From assembly GCA_036398095.1 (NCBI GenBank), contig DASWHR010000138.1, positions 1 to 56,711 on the forward strand: a stretch of DNA of 56,711 nucleotides, in the 5' to 3' direction. Positions 23,850 to 32,376 of the stretch are shown piece after piece (position 1 is the first letter of the stretch; each line of letters opens with the position of its first letter). The notes under the pieces are model-generated. The model ran no database searches, was not told the origin of the DNA, and was given only the letters and a program-made list of their open reading frames with translations. The translations under genes were made by a program, and so were the position numbers. The stretch is from DASWHR01 sp036398095 (GTDB lineage Bacteria; Actinomycetota; AC-67).

Positions 23850-25007
23850 CTACGCGAGGCCGTGGAAGCCGAAGACGGCGCGCTTGGTCGCTGCGGTCGC
23901 AGCGCGCGTGCCGTCGCGGGCCTCTTCCATGCGACCGGGCGAGGCGACCACCTGCGGATCGTCGATCATCGCGGGCAACCCCTGGGCCCCGAGCGACCGG
24001 GCGACGTCGATCCATTGCGCCGGAATCGCAGGATCGAGTTCCACGCCGGCGAGCTCGGCGGCATACAGCGTCCACGCGCGGGGCACGACCGTGTAGATCT
24101 GGTAGCCGCCGCCGCCCACGGCCAGCCACCGGCCGCCGGCGAGGCGATGCGCCAAATCGTGGAAGGCCGCCGCCACATGCCGGTACGTTCGCGTGGTGAG
24201 CGCAAGGTGCGCGAGCGGATCGGTCGCGTGGGTGTCGCATCCCAGTTGCGTCACCAGAATGGAAGGGCGGAACGCTTCCACCAGCGGGGGAACGATCTCA
24301 TCGAAGGCTTCGCGGTAGGCGTCGTCGCCGGTCATCGGCGGGAGCGCGACGTTGACGCTGGTGCCGTCGGCCCCGGTTTCGCTGGGAAACCCGGTGCCCG
24401 GAAACAAGAACTCTCCCGATTCGTGCAGCGAGATCGTCATGACGCGCGGGTCGTCGTAGAAGGCGGCTTGCACGCCGTCGCCGTGGTGGACGTCCACATC
24501 CACGTACGCGATCCGTTCGTGGCCGCTTCGCAAAAGCCATTCAATTGCGATCGCCGGATCGTCGTAGATGCAAAAACCGCTCGCGCGGTCGCGCATCGCG
24601 TGATGCAGGCCCCCGGCCGGATTGAAAACATGCTCGACCGCCCCGTCGTGGACGAGCCGCGCGCCCGTGAGCGACGCCCCGGCGACGAGCGCGCTCGCCT
24701 CGTGCATGCCGCGAAACGCGGGATTGTCGCCCATCCCGATTCCCCAGCCGTAGTTCGCGAACGCTCGTTCCGCGGTCGCGCTGATCTGCTCGACGGCATC
24801 GATATAGGAGGGATCATGGATCATCTCCAGTTGCTCGCGGGTCGCGGGAACGGGCGTGTGGACGGCCACGTTCGGCAGGTCCAGGATGCCGTATGCGCGC
24901 GACAACTCGACGGTCAACTTGACCCGCACCGGCTTGAGCGGATGCTGCGGCCCAAAGTCGTAGGCGGCGAGCTGATCGTCCCAGACGATCGCAACGCGTT
25001 CGCTCAC
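23850..25007 (-). CDS. acuC: Acetoin utilization protein AcuC / class I histone deacetylase-like
   Basis: A 385-residue zinc-dependent deacetylase of the arginase-deacetylase fold. Diagnostic segments are YDFGPQHPLKP, MIHDPSYIDAV, GGLHHAM (catalytic His pair), YVDVDVHHGDGVQ (zinc-binding Asp and His), TISLHESGEFLFPGTG and LGCDTHATDPLAHL. The bacterial AcuC prototype deacetylates acetyl-CoA synthetase; other members act on lysine or polyamines. The start is GTG 25007, four bases after the stop of the upstream aldehyde dehydrogenase gene, so the two form an operon. A longer reading frame upstream is a shadow of that gene. Confidence 0.9.
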   Translation of the reverse strand: MSERVAIVWDDQLAAYDFGPQHPLKPVRVKLTVELSRAYGILDLPNVAVHTPVPATREQLEMIHDPSYIDAVEQISATAERAFANYGWGIGMGDNPAFRGMHEASALVAGASLTGARLVHDGAVEHVFNPAGGLHHAMRDRASGFCIYDDPAIAIEWLLRSGHERIAYVDVDVHHGDGVQAAFYDDPRVMTISLHESGEFLFPGTGFPSETGADGTSVNVALPPMTGDDAYREAFDEIVPPLVEAFRPSILVTQLGCDTHATDPLAHLALTTRTYRHVAAAFHDLAHRLAGGRWLAVGGGGYQIYTVVPRAWTLYAAELAGVELDPAIPAQWIDVARSLGAQGLPAMIDDPQVVASPGRMEEARDGTRAATAATKRAVFGFHGLA

Positions 25008-25011
25008 AGCG

Positions 25012-26499
25012 TTAGTCGATCCCCTGCGACTTCTGCAGCTTGCCCGAGTAATCCACGCTGACCGACTTCCACTCGGTGAACTCGTCGAGCGCAACCGGGC
25101 CGGCTTCGCGGTGGCCGTTCCCGGTGGACTTCATCCCGCCGAACGGAAGCTGCACCTCGGCGCCGATCGTGGGCGCGTTGATGTAGACGACGCCGAACTC
25201 CAGCCGGTCGATCGCTTCGAACGTGGTGGTGATGTCGCGGGTGTAGATCGAGCACGACAGGCCGTACTGGGTCGAGTTGGCGACCTCGATGGCCTCGTCG
25301 AGCGAGCCGATCTGGATCATGCCGGTGACCGGGCCGAAGATCTCCTCTTGCGCGATGCGCATGTCCCAGGTCATTTCGCGAAAGATCGTCGGCGCGATGA
25401 AGTTTCCCTTCGAATAGGGCCCGTCCTCGAGCGGCTGTCCGCCGGTGAGGAGCTTGGCGCCCTCCCCCTGTCCCACGCCGATGTACTCAAGGATGCGGTC
25501 GCGCTGCTTCCGGTTGATCACGGCGGCAAGATCCGTCTGCGGGTCGGTGCCGGGACCGACCCGGTAGGTGCTCACCTTCGCCACGAGCTTTTCGGCGAAC
25601 TCGTCGAGCACCGATTCGTGCACGGCCATGCGGCTGGTCGCGGTGCAGCGCTGCCCGCTGGTCGCGAACGCGCCCCACGCGCCGGCTTCGACGGCCACGT
25701 CGATGTCTGCGTCGGGCATGACGATCAGGCAGTTCTTCGAACCCAGCTCGAGCGAGCAGCGCTTCATCAGCTCGCCGCAGCGCGCATTGATCATGCGCCC
25801 GACTTCCAGCGACCCCGTAAACGAGATGCAGCGCACATCGGGATGCTCCACCAGCGCGGCGCCGGCGGTCTCGCCCATGCCGGTCACCAGGTTGAGCACA
25901 CCCTTCGGCAGGCCGGCTTCTTCGAACATGCGGACCAGCTCGACCGCGCACGCGGGCGTGTCCTCGGCGGGCTTGAACACGACGGTGTTCCCTGCGATGA
26001 GCGCGGGGAACAGCTTCCATGTCGGGATCGCGATCGGGAAGTTCCAGGGGGTGATCAGCCCGGCGACGCCGATCGGATGCCGGACGGTCATCGAAAACTT
26101 GTTGGGCAGCTCGCTGCGCGTAGTCACGCCGAACATGCGGCGACCTTCGCCGACCATGTAGTAGGCGAAGTCGATGGCTTCCTGAACGTCGGCGCGCGAC
26201 TCGCGCAGCGTCTTGCCCATCTCGCGCGACATCACAACGGCCAGTTCTTCCTTTCGCTGTTCCAGCATCAGCCCGACGCGCAGGACGTAGTCCGCGCGCG
26301 CCGGCGCAGGCGTTCGCAACCAAGCCGGGTAGGCAGCCTTCGCCGCCGCCGCGGCCGCGTCGATGTCGGCCTTGCCTCCGGCCGCATAGACACCGATGAG
26401 GTCGCCGGTATCCGCCGGGTTCCGGTTCTCGAACGTCTCGCCGCCGCTCGCGGATACCCATTCGCCGTCGATGAACAGACGATTCGTGTCGCCGCTCAT
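25012..26499 (-). CDS. Aldehyde dehydrogenase family protein
   Basis: A 495-residue NAD(P)-dependent aldehyde dehydrogenase. Catalytic elements are PWNFP (Asn153), LELGSKN (Glu251) and GQRCTA (Cys285); the Rossmann signature is FTGSLEVGR, and EEIFGPV and PFGGMKSTGNG lie near the C-terminus. It most resembles the semialdehyde dehydrogenase branch (2,5-dioxovalerate or related), but the context next to ProDH and ProC also allows a role with glutamate semialdehyde. The start is placed at ATG 26499 because AGAGGTGA is correctly spaced before it; a GTG nine codons earlier lacks one. AcuC follows after four bases. Confidence 0.9.
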   Translation of the reverse strand: MSGDTNRLFIDGEWVSASGGETFENRNPADTGDLIGVYAAGGKADIDAAAAAAKAAYPAWLRTPAPARADYVLRVGLMLEQRKEELAVVMSREMGKTLRESRADVQEAIDFAYYMVGEGRRMFGVTTRSELPNKFSMTVRHPIGVAGLITPWNFPIAIPTWKLFPALIAGNTVVFKPAEDTPACAVELVRMFEEAGLPKGVLNLVTGMGETAGAALVEHPDVRCISFTGSLEVGRMINARCGELMKRCSLELGSKNCLIVMPDADIDVAVEAGAWGAFATSGQRCTATSRMAVHESVLDEFAEKLVAKVSTYRVGPGTDPQTDLAAVINRKQRDRILEYIGVGQGEGAKLLTGGQPLEDGPYSKGNFIAPTIFREMTWDMRIAQEEIFGPVTGMIQIGSLDEAIEVANSTQYGLSCSIYTRDITTTFEAIDRLEFGVVYINAPTIGAEVQLPFGGMKSTGNGHREAGPVALDEFTEWKSVSVDYSGKLQKSQGID

Positions 26500-26577
26500 G
26501 CTGAAGGTCACCTCTTTCGTCGTCACGCTCGTTGTCGTGATCCTACTTCGCCGGGTCCGAGCGCGGCCGCCCCGGCG

Positions 26578-27135
26578 TCATCGCAGGAACTTCGACATCC
26601 GAAGCACGTCCACCGTCCCGTCCGGGAAGGCGACCACGCGCCGCTCGACGCCTTCGGCTTCGTAGCCGAGCGACTCGTACAGGCCGCGGGCTCCTTCGTT
26701 CGACTCGAAGACGCCCAGCACCAGCCGCCAGACCCCGTGCGCGCGCGCCCAGTCCTCGAGCGCTTCCAGCATGGCGCGGCCGACGCCGCCGCCGCGATAC
26801 GCCGCGGCGACGGTGATGCCGAATTCCGCGCCGTGCGACGTGACCGGCCGATCGCCGCGAACGGCGCCCAAGAGTCCCACGACACGGCCGTCAACTTCGG
26901 CGACGAGCGATATCCCGCGATCGCCCTGCCCGAGCATGCGCTTTCGCCATTCGCGCACCCCCCAGACTTCGTCGGTCATCGTCATGATCGTGCGGGGACG
27001 CATCGTCGTTGCTTCCTTGACGATCGCGACGCACGCGGCGGCGTCGCTTCGCTGCGCCGGTCGCACCAGCCCGCTGCGCCCGTCGCGGGTGGTGAAGGTT
27101 CGCCGCGGCGCCTTGCTACTCGTGTCCGCTCGCAA
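26578..27135 (-). CDS. GNAT family N-acetyltransferase
   Basis: A 185-residue GNAT protein. The acetyl-CoA binding A motif is GITVAAAYRGGGVGRAMLEAL (split as R/Q-x-x-G-x-G/A in YRGGGVGRA), and the B motif is ARGLYESLGYEAEG. GGAGGG lies nine bases before TTG 27135, which therefore is preferred over ATG 27171. This start places the first 20 bases inside the end of proC, so translation is probably coupled. The substrate is unknown; the family acetylates small molecules or protein N-termini. Confidence 0.85.
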   Translation of the reverse strand: MRADTSSKAPRRTFTTRDGRSGLVRPAQRSDAAACVAIVKEATTMRPRTIMTMTDEVWGVREWRKRMLGQGDRGISLVAEVDGRVVGLLGAVRGDRPVTSHGAEFGITVAAAYRGGGVGRAMLEALEDWARAHGVWRLVLGVFESNEGARGLYESLGYEAEGVERRVVAFPDGTVDVLRMSKFLR

Positions 27136-27931
27136 GCTCGGTCGCCCTCCGGCATGCCGCGTGGATCGCATTCAGAAAAGCCGCGCGCACGCCGGCATTC
27201 TCCAGTTCACGCACCGCGTTGATCGTCGTGCCGCCGGGACTGGTCACCATCTCGCGAAGCTCGACGGGATGCATCTTCTGTTCCCGAAGCATCTTCGCCG
27301 AACCGAACATGGTCTGTACGATCAGTTCGGTTGCGACGTCGCGGGACAGGCCGAGCAGGATGCAGGCATCGATCATCGCCTCAGCGAGCAGCGCAAAGTA
27401 CGCGGGTCCCGAGCCCGACGTGGCGGTGACCGCATCCAGGTGCTTCTCCGCCAGGCGCACGACGCGCCCGACGTGCGCCCAAATCTCCTCGGCGACGGCA
27501 AGGTGCTTCTCGGTCGCGCAGGCGCCGGCCGAAACTGCCGTCATCGCTTCGTCCACCACGGCGGGAACGTTCGACATGGCGCGCACGACCGGAATGCCTT
27601 CCGGAAGCCGCCTTTCGATCGAGCCGGTCGTGATGCCGGCCGCGACGCTGATCAGAAGATGATCGGGCGTCGCCGCCGGCATGATCTGAGTCAGCAACGC
27701 ATCCATGTCCTGCGGCTTGACGGCGATCAGCGCAATCTCGCAATCGCGAACCGCTTGCGCGTTGTCGAACGTCGCGACGACGCCGTAGGCGGTCTGCAGC
27801 TCGGCGGCGCGCTCTTGCCGCCGAACCGTGACGATCACTTCTTGTGGCGTGCGCCATCCCGAGCGCAACAAGCCCGACAGCAGCGATTCCGCCATCTTCC
27901 CGCCACCCAAGATCGCAAGCGGTCCGTTCAC
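27116..27931 (-). CDS. proC: Pyrroline-5-carboxylate reductase
   Basis: A 271-residue enzyme that reduces pyrroline-5-carboxylate to proline with NAD(P)H, the last step of proline synthesis. The N-terminal Rossmann motif is LAILGGGKMAESLL, IALIAVKPQDM follows, and the C-terminal dimer domain contains ATSGSGPAYF and the signature region REMVTSPGGTTI. GTG 27931 is chosen because GAAAGGGG is four bases upstream and the Rossmann strand begins at once; 18 further upstream codons look non-coding. It overlaps the GNAT gene and follows the proline dehydrogenase gene by 62 bases. Confidence 0.94.
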   Translation of the reverse strand: MNGPLAILGGGKMAESLLSGLLRSGWRTPQEVIVTVRRQERAAELQTAYGVVATFDNAQAVRDCEIALIAVKPQDMDALLTQIMPAATPDHLLISVAAGITTGSIERRLPEGIPVVRAMSNVPAVVDEAMTAVSAGACATEKHLAVAEEIWAHVGRVVRLAEKHLDAVTATSGSGPAYFALLAEAMIDACILLGLSRDVATELIVQTMFGSAKMLREQKMHPVELREMVTSPGGTTINAVRELENAGVRAAFLNAIHAACRRATELASGHE

Positions 27932-27993
27932 GAGTCCCCTTTCGTCGTGCGTGTCGATTCTAGGCCGCGATGCTGCCGATAGCACAAGACATT

Positions 27994-28899
27994 TCAGCTC
28001 CGGATCAAAGCGGACAGGAAGAAGCCGATGTTGGCGGGACGCTCGGCCAGGCGGCGGATCAGATAGGGATACCAGTCGGATCCGAACGGGACGTAGACGC
28101 GGACGCGGGAGCCGCCGTCCAGGAGACGCCGCTGAAGATCGCGGCGGATCCCGTAGAGCATCTGGAATTCGAAGGTGTCGCTCGCCCGGCCGGATTGGCG
28201 AGCGAGGCGCAGCGCGTAGCGGACCAGGCGCTCGTCGTGGGTGGCGATCATCGGATAGAACCCGTCGCGCAACAGCCGCGCGAGCATCTGGGCGTACGCC
28301 CGGTCGACATCGACCTTCCGCGGATAGCCGATCTCGGGCGGCTCTTTGTAGGCCCCCTTCACCAGGCGCACGGGAACCGATATCAGGCGGTCGAGGTCGG
28401 CGGGCGTTCGGTAGAGCGCGGATTGCAGCGCGATGCCGGCGCGGCCGCCGAATTCGCCGTCAAGACGCAGGCACATTTCGACGGTGCGATCCGTGTAGCG
28501 GTGATCTTCCATGTCGAGCGTGAGCGATGAGCCCTGCGCGGCGGCCGCCGCGCACAGCTTCGACACGTTCGCGTGCGCAAGGCCCGCGTCGACATCCAGG
28601 CCCATCTGGGTCGGTTTGAGCGTGACGGTTGCGTTCAATCCCTCGGCGGCGACCCGTTCGATCGCCTCTCGATAGACGGCGGCGGCAGCGTCGGCCGCGT
28701 CGGCCGAGGTCACGTTCTCACCCAGATGATCGAGCGCGACCGAGAATCCCTCCGCGCACAAGGCGCGCGTGACTGCCAGCCCTTGATCGAGGTTTTCGCC
28801 GGCGACGAATCGAAGGGCGACGGCACGCCCCGGGCCGCTGGTCGCCATTCGGCGCACGATCGGCCGGCCCGCAACGCCGAGAATCAGATTGCGGAGCAT
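27994..28899 (-). CDS. Proline dehydrogenase (monofunctional)
   Basis: A 301-residue flavoenzyme that oxidises proline to pyrroline-5-carboxylate, passing electrons to the quinone pool. The (beta-alpha)8 domain shows TVTLKPTQMG, LTLDMEDHRY, VRLVKGAYKEP, ATHDERLVRY, FEFQMLYGIR and the flavin/substrate signature VYVPFGSDWYPYLIRRLAERPAN. It is the short PutB type without the P5C dehydrogenase half found in PutA. TAGAAT at 28929-28934 is a -10 candidate that gives a leader of about 23 bases. It is the first gene of a minus-strand run with proC, a GNAT gene, ALDH and acuC. Confidence 0.93.
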   Translation of the reverse strand: MLRNLILGVAGRPIVRRMATSGPGRAVALRFVAGENLDQGLAVTRALCAEGFSVALDHLGENVTSADAADAAAAVYREAIERVAAEGLNATVTLKPTQMGLDVDAGLAHANVSKLCAAAAAQGSSLTLDMEDHRYTDRTVEMCLRLDGEFGGRAGIALQSALYRTPADLDRLISVPVRLVKGAYKEPPEIGYPRKVDVDRAYAQMLARLLRDGFYPMIATHDERLVRYALRLARQSGRASDTFEFQMLYGIRRDLQRRLLDGGSRVRVYVPFGSDWYPYLIRRLAERPANIGFFLSALIRS

Positions 28900-28928
28900 T
28901 CCGATGCGTCCATGCCCGTCACGGGCAC

Positions 28929-28934
28929 ATTCTA
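28929..28934 (-). promoter_or_regulatory. -10 candidate for the proline gene cluster
   Basis: TAGAAT on the minus strand, 29 bases before the ProDH ATG, lies in the 54-base gap after the surface protein gene. No clear -35 box is seen. Confidence 0.4.
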
Positions 28935-28953
28935 TGCACGCGCGTTCCGGCGC

Positions 28954-30735
28954 TCAGCGCACGCGGGCGATGGTCCGCGCGATCGCCCCCGCTATGACGA
29001 GGAGCAGGAGGGCGGCGAGCCAAAGACTCGCGACCCCGGTTGTCGGAAGCGGTGTATCGCCGGGATCGGGATCGAGATCGAGATCGGGATCGGGATCGGG
29101 ATCGGGAAGAGGATTCGGATTGATCGGCCCGGCCGCGTTGTAGCGCGCGTCGCCGGTGAAGACCGCCGCGTCGACGATGATCTGCGGCGACTCGGCCACG
29201 GGTGCGGCGGCGGACTCCGCGGCGCTCGCCGGCGCCGGCCCCGGGGCGGACGCTGCCGGCGCGTCCAAGACGCTGCCGAGCGTGGCACCGGACGGCAAGG
29301 AGATCGGCACGGGCGGGATCGCAACGTGCAGCCCCGTCACTGTCACGCTGGCGTACCAGGTGTTGGCCTGGTCCCGCCCGGCCGACGATTCGATACCGAG
29401 GATCTCGATCTCGGGCTCGGGGAACGCCCCGATGCCCAGCGCGGTCAAGGCATCCGATACTTCGGTCTTCGCGCTCGCGATCGCGCTCTGCAACGTCTCG
29501 CCAACCGAGGTGATTCCGGCGAGCGCGATGCTGCGGTTGCCCACGGTCACCGCGCCGATCGTTCCGATCCCCTCGGCCAGCGGGACGTCCGGTTCGGCGA
29601 GCGCGTTCAGTCCAATCGTGAGCGAGTCGAGTCCGAGCAACGACACGTCGAGCAGATCGTCGAGCAACGACCGGAGCACGGCGCAGGCGTCGGAGAGCGT
29701 CGCCGCCATCGGGCTGAGAATTCCTGCGAGCGACGGGACGGTGCCGGTGACGCCGGCGACGGCCGCCTGCACGGTCTCGCACGTTCCCGCGGCCGCCTCT
29801 CCGATGCCGCCATCGACGGCCGCTAGGCGCGCTTCGATCTCGGCGAGCAGCGCGTCGCGGCTCGAGCCGCTCAGCAGCAGTCCCACAAGGCCGCTCAAGT
29901 CGATTCCGTAGCCGGCGGCGAGATCCACCAAGGGTTGCGTCACGATGGTGAGTCCGGCAAGCGTGGCTTGCATGGTCTGCAGATCGGCGGTCAGCATGGC
30001 GCTCCGGTCGGCCAGCTCGGCCTGAATGGCGGCGACGGCGCCTTGCACCCCGGCCAGCGTTTCACACGTCTGTGAGGTGTCCACTCCGAGCTCCGCCCCG
30101 GCCGTCTCGACCCCGGCGCACGTCAGCGACGCCGGATCGACGCCAAGACGCTCGAGAAGCTTTCGGATGGACAAGACCTTCACGTCCCCCAAGCTCAACG
30201 TTCGCTCGACGCGTGCCTCGGTGGTGCCGACGGTGGACGTCGTCGAGGTCTGAGCGGCGGCGGCGGTGACAAGTCCGTCGAGCAGGCTGAGGTCGGCGAT
30301 GGTCATGACGGTCGATGAGGACGCGCGGTTGGATTCGATAACGGCTTCGACGGATGCGTCGGTGATCGTGGCGGACGCCAGCCCGTCGATCGTCTTGGTG
30401 CCGGTTCCGAGCGCGTCGGAGCCGCTTTCGGCTTCCGTCGTCGCCGTCCACGAACCGCCCCCGAGCGTCGTTGTGCCGGCGGTCAGAAAGTCCAACGCGG
30501 CCTCTGCGGACGGGCTCGCGCCCCACGCGCTCACGGCGCGATCGACGCCGGCCTTGGTGATAGCCGTCCCGTAGGCCAGGGACGCGAGCGTGTTCTCGGC
30601 GGTGGCGGAACCCGACGGGCCCCCGGAGGCGGCCGGTGCCGCGGACGCCGGCCCCAATAGTTGCACGGCAGATATAACCGTCGCGATCACCGCGACGACC
30701 ACACGCTGAACCTGCGATTTGCGCCTCGCTCGCAT
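28954..30735 (-). CDS. Cell-wall anchored surface protein with LPTTG sorting signal
   Basis: A 593-residue exported protein. Signal peptide RVVVAVIATVISAVQLLG followed by PASA. The body has a repetitive strand pattern (for example TVMTIADLSLLDGLVTAAA followed by EARVERTLSLGDVKVLS), Leu-rich segments and two Cys pairs (LTCAG/QTCET, GTCET/DACAV). Near the C-terminus an Asp-Pro run (DPDPDPDLDLDPDP) spans the wall, then LPTTG (563-567), a hydrophobic helix and a basic tail, a canonical sortase signal. ATG 30735 has AAGGGTG just upstream; an ATG at 30804 would add a charged, non-signal extension. It shares a module with the sorted protein at 6433-7800. Function unknown. Confidence 0.85.
   Translation of the reverse strand: MRARRKSQVQRVVVAVIATVISAVQLLGPASAAPAASGGPSGSATAENTLASLAYGTAITKAGVDRAVSAWGASPSAEAALDFLTAGTTTLGGGSWTATTEAESGSDALGTGTKTIDGLASATITDASVEAVIESNRASSSTVMTIADLSLLDGLVTAAAAQTSTTSTVGTTEARVERTLSLGDVKVLSIRKLLERLGVDPASLTCAGVETAGAELGVDTSQTCETLAGVQGAVAAIQAELADRSAMLTADLQTMQATLAGLTIVTQPLVDLAAGYGIDLSGLVGLLLSGSSRDALLAEIEARLAAVDGGIGEAAAGTCETVQAAVAGVTGTVPSLAGILSPMAATLSDACAVLRSLLDDLLDVSLLGLDSLTIGLNALAEPDVPLAEGIGTIGAVTVGNRSIALAGITSVGETLQSAIASAKTEVSDALTALGIGAFPEPEIEILGIESSAGRDQANTWYASVTVTGLHVAIPPVPISLPSGATLGSVLDAPAASAPGPAPASAAESAAAPVAESPQIIVDAAVFTGDARYNAAGPINPNPLPDPDPDPDLDLDPDPGDTPLPTTGVASLWLAALLLLVIAGAIARTIARVR
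29061..29106 (-). repeat. Hexanucleotide repeat encoding the Asp-Pro wall spacer
   Basis: Seven to eight near-identical GGGATC/GAGATC hexamers run through the codons of the Asp-Pro/Asp-Leu stretch. Unequal recombination could change spacer length in steps of two residues. Confidence 0.75.
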
Positions 30736-31358
30736 ATCACCCTTGATGTCGGGCCAAGGGCTCGGTGACCGAGATAGTTCGTGCAGGTGATTCCGCGTAG
30801 TCATCGCGGGAGGAAGCTGCCGATTTGCGCCGGGTTGCTATCAGAGTCCTGAGAGGTGGGAAAGAGAAGAAAGAAGAGCCCGAGGAACCCTACCGGCCTG
30901 CCGAGTGTTCCGGCCCTTGCGGACCTTCCCACTCGCGGCCCTCAGACTCCTCGGACCCTAAGTGTCCCGAGCAACCCTCCGCGTACCGTCTTGGTGTCCT
31001 GGTGGTAGCGCCAACAGACGTTCGACTTTGGGTCACTTACCCTTCTGGTAGTTTACCCGCCCGACCAGCAAGTTCGCTTTCCCTACCGGCCGACCAGTGT
31101 ACCCCCACTCGGTTGGGCTCCTTACGGCCAGCCCGCCCGCCGGTACCCCATTCGGTTCCCTGATTCGGCCGCTCCGGCCGCCCGGGACAAGCGAGAAACT
31201 ACCACGCCGCACGGACTGTTCAAGGGCGGGAAAATGCCTGTTCAGCCGGCAAAGCCGCAGGTCAACAACAATGAGACGAATCTGACGAGAAGAAAAATTT
31301 CTTCGAACAGCCCAATTGGGTCCGGCCAAAGCGGGAAGATCCCAGGTCGCAGCCGGCG
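30736..31358. other. 623-base intergenic region with palindromes and direct repeats
   Basis: No gene is supported. Features seen: an AT-rich near-palindrome at 31289-31304 (GAAGAAA/TTTCTTC arms on the minus strand), CCCAATTGGG at 31311-31320, the 11-mer CCCTACCGGCC repeated at 30888-30898 and 31081-31091, and CCGACCAG repeated at 31061-31068 and 31090-31097. It lies between the YbjN gene end and the surface protein start, so it probably holds the surface protein promoter and a long leader. No known riboswitch was recognised. Confidence 0.5.
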
Positions 31359-31805
31359 CTACGGTTCGGCGTCGCCACCCTGCTTCGCGCGCCAGGCCAT
31401 GTCGTAGGCGAGGTACTCCGCAAAACCGAGCGAAAGCGCGGGCATGAACATCGCGTCCGCGGTGGACAGGACCTCGCCGATGAGCCGGTCCAAGTCCTCC
31501 TCGCCGGCGGTCGAGGCGTGTCCGAGCAGGAACACGTCTCCGTCGGCATCGAGGGCGAACCACACGCTTCGGGATCGCGCGTTGCGGGACAGCAGCAAAC
31601 GGTAGGCCTGTTCGTGGTTCTCGCGCGGCGCGCGAAGAAAGAACGACTCCAACCGAAGTCCGTCGGCTCGGATCGTTAGCGCCACGGGGATCCGGTGCTT
31701 GTGCTCGCCGGCGAGCACCATCGAAAATCCGTCCCCGACGCGGACGAACTCGATACCGCGGTCGCGCAGGAATCCTTCGATGATCGCGGATACGTCGGCG
31801 GTCAC
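31359..31805 (-). CDS. YbjN domain-containing protein
   Basis: A 148-residue protein with the YbjN/type III chaperone-like alpha-beta fold: FLRDRGIEFVRVGDGFSMVL, then LRLESFFLRAPRENHEQAYR, WFALDADGDVFLLGHAS and a C-terminal helix. The start is GTG 31805, whose GTGA overlaps the stop of the upstream GNAT gene, indicating translational coupling. From memory M. tuberculosis Rv0487, next to mshA (Rv0486), is of the same family, and here mshA lies just upstream too. The family has chaperone-like or regulatory roles that are not defined. Confidence 0.82.
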   Translation of the reverse strand: MTADVSAIIEGFLRDRGIEFVRVGDGFSMVLAGEHKHRIPVALTIRADGLRLESFFLRAPRENHEQAYRLLLSRNARSRSVWFALDADGDVFLLGHASTAGEEDLDRLIGEVLSTADAMFMPALSLGFAEYLAYDMAWRAKQGGDAEP

Positions 31806-32323
31806 AGACCGCTCCGCGCGGAGAACTCCTCGCTCGTGACGCTCATGACGATGTGGTCGACGAAGTGTCCTTCGATGAAGGAGCGATCGCGAAGCCGCGC
31901 CTCTTCGACGAACCCGACGGCCTTGTACAGATGGATCGCGCGCTCGTTGTGCGCGAGCGTCCACAACTGCACCAACCGCAGGTTCAAAGTTTCGAAGGCG
32001 TAGCGCAGGATCAAATCCAGCGCCGCACGTCCATAGCCGGAGCCCCACGCGGAGCGCTCGCCGATGTAGACATAGAGCGAAGCGGTACGGTCGCGCGCGC
32101 GAAACTGGTTCAGACCGATCCGGCCGATCGGCGCTCCGCCGGCTTCGATGACGAACGGCACCCCCTCGTCGGCGGCGTTCTGCTCCGATGCGGCGATGTC
32201 GGCGGCCGAGAACGGTCGCTCGTAGTCCATCAGGGCGAAGACCTCGGGGTCGTTCTGCCAGCGTTGGATCGCGGGATAGTCGGCGGGTTCGACCCGGCGG
32301 ATGGTGACGGCAGGATCGCTCAT
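31802..32323 (-). CDS. GNAT acetyltransferase, RimJ/RimL type
   Basis: A 173-residue acetyltransferase. TIRRVEPADYPAIQRWQNDP is the typical RimJ/RimL-like N-terminus; the acetyl-CoA loop is AWGSGYGRAALDLILRYAF, followed by LWTLAHNERAIHLYKAVGF. It acetylates an alpha-amino group of a protein, amino acid or antibiotic. ATG 32323 is preceded by TACAAT at six bases and no ribosome binding site, so the mRNA is probably leaderless. It overlaps the YbjN gene by four bases. Confidence 0.87.
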   Translation of the reverse strand: MSDPAVTIRRVEPADYPAIQRWQNDPEVFALMDYERPFSAADIAASEQNAADEGVPFVIEAGGAPIGRIGLNQFRARDRTASLYVYIGERSAWGSGYGRAALDLILRYAFETLNLRLVQLWTLAHNERAIHLYKAVGFVEEARLRDRSFIEGHFVDHIVMSVTSEEFSARSGL

Positions 32324-32329
32324 GCCGTC

Positions 32330-32356
32330 ATTGTACGGGCGATCGGGCGGGCTCAA
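32330..32356 (-). promoter_or_regulatory. Promoter for a leaderless GNAT-YbjN transcript
   Basis: Minus-strand TACAAT (32330-32335) ends six bases before the ATG at 32323, and TTGAGC (32351-32356) is a -35 candidate with a slightly short 15-base spacer. This is the same TACAAT-N6-ATG layout as at the penicillin-binding protein gene. Confidence 0.6.
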
Positions 32357-32376
32357 TACCCCACTTCGTGACGGGC

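Noticed and set aside
31802..32323. GNAT protein next to mshA as MshD
   Set aside because: MshD has two GNAT domains and about 300 residues; this protein has one domain and RimJ/RimL-type motifs.
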